The notes beneath the pieces are model-generated. The model worked only from the letters and a program-made list of their open reading frames with translations. It was not told the origin of the DNA and did not search any database. From contig NZ_JBCJKP010000001.1 of the NCBI RefSeq assembly GCF_039503195.1, forward strand, positions 1,116,001 to 1,180,000: DNA of 64,000 nucleotides, read 5' to 3'. A program made the position numbers and the translations under genes. Below are positions 36,420-44,309 of this stretch, piece by piece (position 1 is the first letter of the stretch; each line of letters begins with the position of its first letter). Origin of the DNA: Streptomyces mirabilis (GTDB taxonomy: Bacteria; Actinomycetota; Actinomycetes; Streptomycetales; Streptomycetaceae).

Positions 36420-37136
36420 GTGCCTGCCGACGCGTCATCGCCGATCCCGGTCGCCTTTGACCGACTCCCCGATCATCCCGGGGCCGTACCCGGGGAGCTC
36501 CCGGGCCTGCTGGAGCGTCTGGCCGAGGTGCCCGGCCCTCGCGACCCGCGCGGCGTAGGGCACGCGCTGGTCGTCATGCTTGCGCTGACCGCGTGCGCGG
36601 ATCCGGCCGGAGCGACCTCCCTGCCGGCGGTGGGTGAGTGGATCACCGACGCCCCGCCGTCCGTCCTGGAGCGTCTCGGCGTACGGCCCGATCCGCTGTC
36701 CCCGAAGCGGTGCCTGCCGACGGAGGCGACGGTGCGTCGGTTGCCGGGCCGCACCGACGGCGACGCGTCGGACCGGGCGGTGGCCCGCCCGCGCACAGGG
36801 GCCGACGGCCGGCTGCACGCAGAGGCGGTCGACGGCAAGACCCTGCGCGGAGCGGCCAGGGCCACGGGCCGCTAGATTCATCGACTCGCCGTCTGCGACC
36901 ACCTCTCCGGCCTGGTCCTGGCCCGACTCGACGGTGGCGAGGAGACCAACGAGATCACCTGTTTCCAGCCTCTGCTGGAGCCCCCCGCCGATCTGGCGGG
37001 CGTGGTCGTGACCAGCGACGCCAGGCACACCCAGCGCGAGCACGCCAGCTACCTGCTCGGCCGAGGCGCGCGGTACATCGTGATCGCGAAAGGGCCCGGG
37101 CGGGATGAACCAGTGATCGAGCGCGGCCGCAGCTGA
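36420..37136 (+). pseudogene. ISAs1-family transposase with amber stop and lost C-terminus
   Basis: The frame from GTG 36420 gives the DDE_Tnp_1-associated N-terminal domain (LPGLLERLAEVPGPRDPRG, GEWITDAPPSVLERLGVRPD) and AVDGKTLRGAA with the first catalytic Asp. TAG at 36873-36875 replaces a codon usually for Lys. The same frame then continues [21 protein letters not shown] and [20 protein letters not shown]. It ends at 37136 with unrelated codons, so about 80-100 C-terminal residues with the last catalytic residue are missing. It is inactive. Confidence 0.85.
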
Positions 37137-37165
37137 CGGCAGGAGGTATCGGACTGGCTCGTGGC

Positions 37166-38020
37166 TCAGGCCGCGTACCCCGACGGGTGCTCCGGTTCGG
37201 CGACATCCCCGCGGGTGACGGAGAGGTAGGTGACCAGTGCGAGGACGACCGCCAGGAACAGAGCGCTGGTCACGACGGCGCCCAGATCGAGGCCGCCATG
37301 GCTGGTGGGCTGGGAGAGGTAGTCGCCGATCGAGGCGCCCAGCGGGCGGGTCAGGATGTAGGCGATCCAGAAACTCCACACCGCGTCCAGATCCAGCGCG
37401 AAGTGCGCGATGGCCACCGCGGCGATGGCCATCGCGAAGAGCACGGCGGACAGCCAGTGGCCGAGGTCTACGCGCTCGGACACCAGGTCACCGGCTGCGG
37501 TGCCGAGTGCGAAGGTGGACAGGACCGCCAGCCAGTAGAAGGACTCACGGCTGGTGGTGTCGATGTGGTGGATGGACATGGTCCGCTCGCGCCGGTGCCA
37601 GACGGCGAACACGACCACGAGGACGATCGCGAAGACCGTGGTGCTCGCCTCCAGCGGCACTCCCATGTGGTCGGTGAGGTTGTCGCTGATCAGCGTGCCG
37701 ACGACGCTGATCAGCGCCACCGCCGACCAGTACACGCCCGGCCGGTAGGCGCTGGAGCGGAACTGGACCACCAGGACGACGCCCAGCAGGCCACTCATCA
37801 GCACCGACACACCGGTCAGCCCGAGACCCGCCTTCTCGTTCAGCAGGTCCGCCGCGGTCTCGCCGACCGTCGTGCACAGCACCTTGATGATCCAGAAGTA
37901 GACGGTGACCTTGGGCACCTTGTTCGAACGCAGCCGGCCCCGCGAACCGGAGGGCTGACCGGCCTGCGGAACCACCTGACTCTCACGCGTTTCATAGGTC
38001 ACGTTGTCCGACCGTGCCAC
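37166..38020 (-). CDS. COG4705-type membrane protein
   Basis: The protein has 284 residues from GTG 38018-38020; a second GTG at 38000-38002 is possible and aligns with the relic copy. Seven or eight membrane helices are visible. Signature stretches are NKVPKVTVYFWIIKVLCTTV, DNLTDHMGVPLEASTT, HHIDTTSRESFYWLAVL and AYILTRPLGASIGDYL. Proteins of this group are conserved but uncharacterised. It is full length for the family but lacks the C-terminal helical domain of its neighbour at 33573-34825. Confidence 0.85.
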   Translation of the reverse strand: MARSDNVTYETRESQVVPQAGQPSGSRGRLRSNKVPKVTVYFWIIKVLCTTVGETAADLLNEKAGLGLTGVSVLMSGLLGVVLVVQFRSSAYRPGVYWSAVALISVVGTLISDNLTDHMGVPLEASTTVFAIVLVVVFAVWHRRERTMSIHHIDTTSRESFYWLAVLSTFALGTAAGDLVSERVDLGHWLSAVLFAMAIAAVAIAHFALDLDAVWSFWIAYILTRPLGASIGDYLSQPTSHGGLDLGAVVTSALFLAVVLALVTYLSVTRGDVAEPEHPSGYAA

Positions 38021-38049
38021 CGGGCACCTGAACGCATCCTGACTGCCGG

Positions 38050-38295
38050 CTTACCGAGGCCCTGCTCCTGGCCGTCACCGGGCCGGCCGGAGGCATTCTC
38101 ATCGGCTGGGCCCTGTCTGACATGCTGGTCAAGGTCCTCACCGGCGTCTTCGACCCCCCGCCCGCCAGCCCGGCCGTGCCCGGCGCCTGCCTCGGCCCGA
38201 CAGCACTGGCCGCCCTGATCGCCGTACCGGCCGCAGCCCTGAACGGGATCCGCCGCGCCCGGCGCCCCGCCATCGAGGAACTACGCGACCTGTGA
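38050..38295 (+). pseudogene. C-terminal relic of an FtsX/MacB-type ABC permease
   Basis: An open frame of 82 codons reads LTEALLLAVTGPAGGILIGW, then ALAALIAVPAAALNGIRRAR and ends RPAIEELRDL. This is the last two helices and cytoplasmic end of an FtsX-like permease. The front of the gene has been replaced by the COG4705 leader. Confidence 0.65.
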
Positions 38296-38500
38296 GCCGG
38301 CGCGCGACAACCGACGTGTCTACCCTGACGGCCCTGGGTACGCCCGCCGCACCCGACAACGGCCGCTTCCGAGTCCTCGTGGTCGAGGACGACGACGTCA
38401 TCGGCCACCATCTCCGGACCGGCCTGCGAGGCAACGGTCACACCACCGCCGGGAGCCGCACCGGCACCGCCGCCCTCGCCGACGCAGGCCGCGCCCCCTC
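38292..38500 (+). pseudogene. Receiver-domain relic of an OmpR-type response regulator
   Basis: The frame begins GTG overlapping the permease relic stop (GTGA) and reads FRVLVVEDDDVIGHHLRTGL, the acidic pocket of a receiver domain. It then loses similarity before the phospho-acceptor Asp. The original operon was probably a permease plus a two-component system. To 38801 no further gene is recognisable. Confidence 0.55.
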
Positions 38501-38801
38501 CGCCGTCGCCTCACCAACACCGCCGAGAGAGTCAAGGACCGTCACGGAGTGCTCGACGCCGCCGACGTACGCGCCCCGGCCGAAGACCGGAGCCGCTGCG
38601 GCCCAGCCCAGTACCCCGCCGTCGCCTTCGAGTTCGACCGGGCGGCGTCGAGCACCTCCCGGGCCGGGGCAATGGCCTCGAAAGTGGCGTTGCCCTCGTT
38701 GACGCCGAGCCGATGAGCCGCCAGGACCTGGCTGCCGCCCCCGGGCCGCATGGCCAAGTTCGTGATCGCGCTCGTAGTGACCGCGTAGGGCCGGCCGGCC
38801 T

Positions 38802-39650
38802 CTACTCGGATGGACGGCTCGGCGCCGGGACCCTGCGAAACCTTCTGGCCGCGCGCGGGGAACCTGCGCGAAGGTCCGGTCCCGGGCGATACAGGCGGTG
38901 CCGGGTGACGAGCTCAAGGGTCACCGCCACCGCGATGGTCTGCACAGCCATGAGCGCGATGAGGACGAACAGTTGCACCACTCCGGCCAGCACAGGGCTG
39001 GCCCCTCCGAGGAGCATGCCGACGAACGCCCCGGGGAGCGTGACCAGCCCGACCGTACGAGTCTGGTCCAGACCGGGCAGGAGAGCCTCGGAGGCCGCGG
39101 AACGTGCGATCTCCATCCGCGCGTCCCGGTCCAGGAACCCCAGCGCCATCGCGGCTTCCACCTCCCCGCGACGCTGGGACAGTTCGTCCAGGGCACGCCG
39201 TCCGGCAAGTACGGTCACGGTGAGTGCCCCACCGATGAGGATGCCCGTGATCGGAATCAGGGGGACGCCCGTCAAAGGGACGAGGCCGGTGGCGAGGAGC
39301 GCCACAACGACCGGTATCACACCCGCGGAGATCGGGGCGGCCGTCAGCCACCAGGTGTGGTTGCCGGTGAGTCTCCGCCCGGCCGTGCGCACGGCCACCG
39401 CGAACATGACCGCGAGGAACACCAGGAGCCCCAGCACTGACTTGACCGCCCAGGTGATGACCACCGAGACCAGGGCGAGTTGGAGGGCCGCGCGGAAGCC
39501 GGCGAGGAGGATCTCCCGGGCCCGGCTCTTGTACGGGTGCGGATCGAGACGGAACCGGCCCGCGACCGCTGCCGCCACCAACAGCAGAACGGCGAGCAGG
39601 ACGCCGAGGGTTGGGTTGACCGGTACAAGAGATGCCGCACTCGACGTCAC
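38802..39650 (-). CDS. fetB: FetB/YbbM-like ABC permease (metal export family)
   Basis: The protein is about 282 residues, starting at GTG 39648-39650 with GGAG close upstream. Seven membrane helices are visible. Family signatures include the LLAGFRAALQLALVSVVITW segment, an NHTWWLT loop, GVPLIPITGILIGGALT and the cytoplasmic block ALGFLDRDARMEIARSAASEALLPGLDQTRTVGLVTLPGAF (read in parts). In E. coli, FetAB exports iron and protects against oxidative stress. No ATPase (FetA) gene is adjacent, so the partner is elsewhere or lost. Confidence 0.82.
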   Translation of the reverse strand: MTSSAASLVPVNPTLGVLLAVLLLVAAAVAGRFRLDPHPYKSRAREILLAGFRAALQLALVSVVITWAVKSVLGLLVFLAVMFAVAVRTAGRRLTGNHTWWLTAAPISAGVIPVVVALLATGLVPLTGVPLIPITGILIGGALTVTVLAGRRALDELSQRRGEVEAAMALGFLDRDARMEIARSAASEALLPGLDQTRTVGLVTLPGAFVGMLLGGASPVLAGVVQLFVLIALMAVQTIAVAVTLELVTRHRLYRPGPDLRAGSPRAARRFRRVPAPSRPSE

Positions 39651-39880
39651 GATCTCCGCCTCAAGAAGCTGCCGCACGGGCCGATGGGGTGCGCGGGTCC
39701 CCAACCTGACTGGCCCCGACGGCCGACAGCGCAGTCTACGGTGCCGCAGGGCCGGGAACCTCGCGCTCGCCCGCGATCTGGTCGTCACCTTGGGCCGCCG
39801 GCTCTCCCTGACAGCCGCGCCCCCGCCGCCGCGCCCCGGCCGGCCCCGCCGCCCGCGTGAGCGGCGATGAACATGACACC

Positions 39881-40092
39881 CTACGCCGGGCGGAAGAGCG
39901 TCGGCCGGGTGTCGGTGATGTCGGCGACCGTGCCGCGGGCGCCCCGGCGGCCCGTGGTCACCGTCGCCACCGCCTGCGCGATGTGGGCGTGCGCCGTCGG
40001 CACCGGGGTCGCGTCGTCATAGGGCGCGCGCGGGCCGCGCAGCAGCAGCGGCCGGTGCTGCCGGCCGTGGACGCCGATCTCGTGGCCCGCCG
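39881..40092 (-). pseudogene. N-terminal half of a polysaccharide deacetylase relic
   Basis: The minus-strand frame reads AAGHEIGVHGRQHRPLLLRG, then DITDTRPTLFRPA before a TAG. This resembles the H-E-I-x-x-H-x-x-x-H metal motif and R-P-x-L-F-R-P-P-Y box of NodB-type deacetylases. It is head to head with the relic at 40097-40250. Confidence 0.55.
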
Positions 40093-40096
40093 CAGT

Positions 40097-40250
40097 GACC
40101 GCGGACCTCGACGGCGGCAGCCCTGTCCTGCTCCACGACTCGGACCGCACCTCGGCCCCCGGCGCCTGGCGCTCGGCGCGCTCCCCCGCATCCTCGACAC
40201 CTGCACGGAGCGAGGCTACGAGGTCGGCCCGCTCAGCGACCACGGACAGC
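40097..40250 (+). pseudogene. C-terminal half of a polysaccharide deacetylase relic
   Basis: The plus-strand frame reads LDGGSPVLLHDSDRTSAPGAW. After a frameshift it continues PRILDTCTERGYEVGPLSDHG, matching the closing strand and helix of NodB-type deacetylases (VLLHDS). It points away from the N-terminal relic, so an inversion has split the gene. Confidence 0.55.
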
Positions 40251-40377
40251 CGCTGCCGGACACGAGCCGCGGGAATCCCCTGCGGCCACCTACGGTCTAC
40301 AGCCATGTAGACGATGGGCTCTGCGGTAGTCGTTCATTCCTGTGCGCTCACCGACGTCAGGGCATGACCGCTCGCCG

Positions 40378-40592
40378 GATGCACCAGGCGCAGGAGTCCG
40401 ACCCGGACCCCGACGCCGTGCTCGCCCGGTTCGTTGACAGGCTGCCCGCCACGGACGAAGAGGTGCTGCGGCACCCACTGGGCCATCTGCCGGAGGAGCG
40501 GCGATGCGAGGGCGGCCGTGGTGCTCGACAGCGGCGAGGGCATCCACCAGTTCGCGGGCAAGATCGTCATGACAGCCCTTGCCGCGAACTGA
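40378..40592 (+). pseudogene. Possible eroded small gene
   Basis: ATG 40378 reads ARFVDRLPATDEEVLRHPLGHL. After a shift of frame it continues VLDSGEGIHQFAGKIVMTAL and ends at TGA 40590-40592. The two parts look like one small frameshifted protein. I do not recognise the family. Confidence 0.3.
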
Positions 40593-40608
40593 CGCAACGC
40601 CCCGGAGA

Positions 40609-41976
40609 GTGACTTTGACGACCAACCACAATGGGTGGACTTTGCGTCTCGCGGCCCCGATGCGGAGACTCCCCCCGCGGAAGCCGATGGTCGTCGACCG
40701 GCCGACACCGCGCCCGGCGGCGTGGATGGCCGGGGCCGGGATCGCACTGTTCGCCCTGGTCGGCGCGAGCGCGCCCAACCACAACACGCTCAGGGCACCG
40801 ATCCCCTGGCTCCGGCTGCCTGCCATGGCCGGCACCGTCTCCCAGACGGCCACGATCGCGGCCATCGTGCTGTCGTGCTGGGGCACGCTGGGCATGCTCA
40901 AGGCCCATGAGCGGGGCTGGAGACCCGATGCCCGGATCCTGTTCCGGCTCGGCGCCATGACCGCGCTCGTCGTCGCCAACCTCACCCCGGTCGGCTCCTC
41001 CGACACGGCCAGCTACGCCGCGTACGGCCGTATCGCCGCGCTCGGCGGTGACCCCTACGTGACGACTCCCGCCCGGCTGGGCGGCGCGTACGCCCACCTG
41101 GTGAGCGAGGCGTGGCGGAACACACCTTCCGTGTACGGACCGCTGGCGACGTGGTGGCAGGGCGCCGCGGCATTCATCGGCCAGGAGCGGCCGTGGCTGA
41201 CCATTTGGGCGCTGATGCTCGCGAACGCCACCGTCTTCGTGGGTACCGGGTACCTGTTGTTGCGGACCGCCGACGATCCGGTCCGTGCGGGCCTGGTGTG
41301 GAGCGTCAATCCGCTGCTGATCGGTGTGCTGGTCGAGGGTGGGCACCTGGACACCCTCGTCGCGGGCCTGGCCGTCTGCGCGGTTCACCTCGCCCGCAGG
41401 ACGACCCGGTGGCACCACGACCTGATCGTGGGAGGGCTGGTCGGCCTTGCCTGCGGTGTGAAGATCAGTGCCTGCCTGTTCGGCGTCGGGCTGGCCTGGC
41501 CGCTGCTGCGTTCGGGCCGCTGGCGACCGGCCACCCGGCAGGCATGCGCGGCCGCGCTGACCCTGGCCGCGCTCTACGGAGCCTACGGCGCGCACGCACT
41601 GGTGCCGCTCTCCGCGGCCTCCCGACTGGTCTCCGCACCCTCCTTGTGGGCGGTCTTCGACCAGTGCGCCACCGCGGTCCTGGGCCCTGGCTCGACCGCG
41701 GCGATCGTCAGCGTGCTGTGGCCGGTGGTGATGCTCGCGCTGGCGTGGGCGCTACGCCGCCGCGCCGCTCCGGACGCCCCCTCCGTCATCGCCCTGCCGT
41801 TCGCGCTGGCCTTCGCCTGGGTCCTCGCGGCACCGTGGTCGATGCCGTGGTACACGGCTCTCGCCTGGGCCCTGACGGCCCTGTTCAGCCAGGGCCGCCC
41901 GACCCAGTACCTCACCGTGGCCACCGCCGTCCTGGCCCTGTCCCACAACAGCGGCGGCCACGGCTGGACATGGTGA
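40609..41976 (+). CDS. Polytopic membrane glycosyltransferase-like protein (MptA/B mannosyltransferase type)
   Basis: The protein is about 455 residues. The start is uncertain: GTG 40609 is only 1 nt past GGAG, while an in-frame TTG at 40615 has better spacing. About 11-12 membrane helices are visible. The first large loop holds SSDTASYAAYGRIAALGGDPYVT and NTPSVYGPLATWW. These match polyprenol-phosphate-dependent alpha-1,6-mannopyranosyltransferases (GT-C fold), with the conserved acidic residue in the SSD loop. It probably adds a sugar to a lipid or protein on the outer face. A second membrane protein follows 130 bp downstream. Confidence 0.78.
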   Translation: MTLTTNHNGWTLRLAAPMRRLPPRKPMVVDRPTPRPAAWMAGAGIALFALVGASAPNHNTLRAPIPWLRLPAMAGTVSQTATIAAIVLSCWGTLGMLKAHERGWRPDARILFRLGAMTALVVANLTPVGSSDTASYAAYGRIAALGGDPYVTTPARLGGAYAHLVSEAWRNTPSVYGPLATWWQGAAAFIGQERPWLTIWALMLANATVFVGTGYLLLRTADDPVRAGLVWSVNPLLIGVLVEGGHLDTLVAGLAVCAVHLARRTTRWHHDLIVGGLVGLACGVKISACLFGVGLAWPLLRSGRWRPATRQACAAALTLAALYGAYGAHALVPLSAASRLVSAPSLWAVFDQCATAVLGPGSTAAIVSVLWPVVMLALAWALRRRAAPDAPSVIALPFALAFAWVLAAPWSMPWYTALAWALTALFSQGRPTQYLTVATAVLALSHNSGGHGWTW

Positions 41977-42106
41977 GAGACCACGCCGGGCCGGCCGCAG
42001 AGGTGTTTCAGGCGCTCTGTACCTGAATCTCATGGTTGTCCAGGAACCTGGGAGCGGTCAGGAGACTCTTTCCAGGCAGGGGGTCGACCACCAGAGAGGC
42101 ATGAGG

Positions 42107-43324
42107 ATGGCTGATCAGAGCAGCCGCCCCGCGCGGAGCGGAGCCGCCTGGCACTGGTGGTTCCTCGGACTCTGGGCGACAGTCTGGTTCCTGGCGGACC
42201 TGCACGGCGGCGGCTACTCGTGGCACTACTTCGCGAACGGCAGCACTTTGCTGTTCTCCGGCTCCGAGGCGTCGCCGGCGGGGGGCCTTCACCTCTATGC
42301 GAACTACCCGAACCTGCAGATAGGACCACTGGCCTTTCTCTGCGCCCGGGTTCTGGGGAACCTCGGCGGGGTCGTCGCCGCCCAGCTGACGATGATGAGC
42401 GTCGGCCTTCTGGTGCTGCGGCTGGTCGAGCAGTCGGCACTGGCCCGGCAGCCGGATCTGCGGTCGCGCCCGCAGGCCCTGCGGATGACCGTCGTGGCCG
42501 CCGGTGCGGTGTTCCTGATCGTCTGGGCATCGCTGGCGGTGCACTACAGCCACCTCGACGACGTGCTGGCGCTGCTCTTCGCGGCACTGGCGATCCGGGC
42601 GGTCCTCGCTGACGTCCCGGCACTGGCGGGACTGTGCCTGGGCCTGGCCGTGGACGCCAAGCCGTGGGCTCTGGTCTTCCTGCCACTGGGTCTCGCCGTG
42701 GCCCGCGACCGACGACGGCATGTCGCGTTCTACGCCGTCGCCGTCGTGCTGCTGGCCTGGCTGCCCTTCGTCGTCGCCGACCCCGCGACGCTGGGCGCGA
42801 CCCAGTACCACATCGTCAACGAGCCGTCCTCGGCGCTGCGCGCGCTCGGGGTGTCGGCGGCGGGGACGCCGTCGTGGGACCGGCCGGCGCAACTCGTGCT
42901 CGGCTGCGCGCTGGGGGCGGCCGCGCTCCTCCGGGGGCGCTGGGTGGCGGTGCCGCTGCTCGGCATCGGCGCGCGACTCCTGCTGGACCCCGGCGTCTAC
43001 GACTACTACTCGGCGGGATTCCTGCTCGGCGCCTTGGTCTGGGAGGCCCTGGGGCTGCGTCGGCCCGTGCCCGTCTGGTCGCTGGTCTCCTTCGGCGCGC
43101 TGTACCTCGCCCCGAGGCTGACCAACGACGCGCAGGTCCTGGGCGAACTCCGACTCTGGCTGGTTCTCGCGGTGATCCTCAGCGTCCTGCTGGCTCCAGG
43201 GGACTGGTGCGTCGCGTCGAAACCGAACGAGGGGGCCGTCGGCGCCCTCCGACTGCCTCCCCGAGACCCGTGGGTCGCCCACTCGGTCGGCGCGGAAGCG
43301 GGCAGGTGGTCCGTAGATCACTGA
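42107..43324 (+). CDS. Polytopic membrane protein, GT87-like
   Basis: The protein is about 405 residues. ATG 42107 has GAGAGG 7 nt upstream; ATG 42101 is possible. About ten membrane helices are visible. The first external loop contains LHLYANYPNLQIGPLAF, and HYSHLDDVLALLF has an acidic pair. These fit GT-C mannosyltransferase-like (GT87/DUF2029) proteins, where a polyprenyl-phosphate sugar is the donor. It lies directly after a second GT-C-like gene, and the two may act on one glycan. The short C-terminal tail looks irregular (PNEGAVGALRLPPRDPW) and may derive from a frameshift near 43200. Confidence 0.65.
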   Translation: MADQSSRPARSGAAWHWWFLGLWATVWFLADLHGGGYSWHYFANGSTLLFSGSEASPAGGLHLYANYPNLQIGPLAFLCARVLGNLGGVVAAQLTMMSVGLLVLRLVEQSALARQPDLRSRPQALRMTVVAAGAVFLIVWASLAVHYSHLDDVLALLFAALAIRAVLADVPALAGLCLGLAVDAKPWALVFLPLGLAVARDRRRHVAFYAVAVVLLAWLPFVVADPATLGATQYHIVNEPSSALRALGVSAAGTPSWDRPAQLVLGCALGAAALLRGRWVAVPLLGIGARLLLDPGVYDYYSAGFLLGALVWEALGLRRPVPVWSLVSFGALYLAPRLTNDAQVLGELRLWLVLAVILSVLLAPGDWCVASKPNEGAVGALRLPPRDPWVAHSVGAEAGRWSVDH

Positions 43325-43429
43325 ACGTGACTGACGCGAGCCCGGGCACAGGCTCCGTAACGACCGCGTCGTTGACAGGGAAAGTCTCGCTGGTGAGGTG
43401 ACGGGGCGACCGGCGGCATCGGGGCAGCC

Positions 43430-43890
43430 GCCGCGGAAACGCACGCGAAGTGCGGCACGCCCGTACTGGTGGCGAGCCGGGGCCGAGGGCGCGGCGGGGC
43501 CGTCGTCCAGGCCGTCCGGCAACACGGTGGCACGGCGGACTTCGTGGTTGCCGACCTGCTGGACGCCGACTCGGTGCGACGCCTCGGCTCCCTTACTGTC
43601 TGGTGGCGGTACTCGCGACCACCTGGTGGCGGTACTCGCGCCGGCGATGGCCGAGCGGGGCAGCGGGGCGGTCATCAGCACCATGGCGGCCGCGCTCGGC
43701 GTCTCGGAGATGGCACGGCACGGCGCGAGCGAGGTGGCCGTGAACCTACTGACCAAAGCTGCCGAAATACGGCCCGCGCGGGATCCGGGTCAACGCCGTG
43801 CAGCAGACCGAGCAGACGCAGGGCGGGGCGGACACGGTGTGACCCGCTCCCCTGCCGTCCCAGGTGGCGCCTCGTGCTCCGGGTCGGACG
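43430..43890 (+). pseudogene. Short-chain dehydrogenase relic with deletions and a 23-bp duplication
   Basis: Pieces in three frames read VLVASRGRGRGGAVVQAVRQ, ADFVVADLLDADSVRRL, LVAVLAPAMAERGSGAVIST and YGPRGIRVNAV. These are the NAD-binding start, the D-L strand, the helix before the catalytic Ser and the segment after the YxxxK helix. The central part is deleted. An 18-bp direct repeat (43600-43617 and 43623-43640, period 23) lies at the junction. Confidence 0.65.
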
Positions 43891-43907
43891 CCGGCGGCCG
43901 GTCGTAG

Positions 43908-44197
43908 GCGGTCAATAGGCCCGCTCACCCCGCATAGAGCCGCAAAGCGGCCGTCACCAGTGCGAGTTCCTTGAGGCTTCTCTGGGATTTCCGGCCCTTC
44001 CGGCCGTCTCCGATGCCCTGCCGGGAACGCCCGATGCAGTTCGCGACGAGAGCCGCGCGGTCGTCGAGGAGCACCTCAGCCGCACTCCCACGGGCATTCG
44101 TGACCGCTTCCGCCGACCACCCGTCGGATCCGCCGTGGACATCACCATGTGCCGCCGCCCCAGGCCAAGTTAGACCAGACCAACCCTGTCCGAATCG
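43908..44197. other. Eroded region before the GH64 promoter
   Basis: One plus-strand frame reads LGFPALPAVSDALPG, then AVRDESRAVVEEHLSRTPTG. It could be a C-terminal scrap of a TetR-like regulator, but the evidence is thin. No intact gene is present. Confidence 0.3.
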
Positions 44198-44239
44198 TTG
44201 ACATGTACGGCACCCGGCGCAATTCTGAGAGCGCTCTCA
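44198..44239 (+). promoter_or_regulatory. Promoter and TGAGAGCGCTCTCA operator of the GH64 gene
   Basis: TTGACA (44198-44203), a 17-bp spacer and AATTCT (44221-44226) form a promoter. The 14-bp perfect palindrome TGAGAGCGCTCTCA (44226-44239) begins at the last base of the -10. The same 12-bp core and placement occur before the GH64 gene at 31553-32914. Confidence 0.78.
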
Positions 44240-44309
44240 ACGAGAACCGGACGGCTCCACTCCGCCGGAATCCACCTCGTTGGAATCCCCCCACTCAAGG
44301 AGAGAGCGA

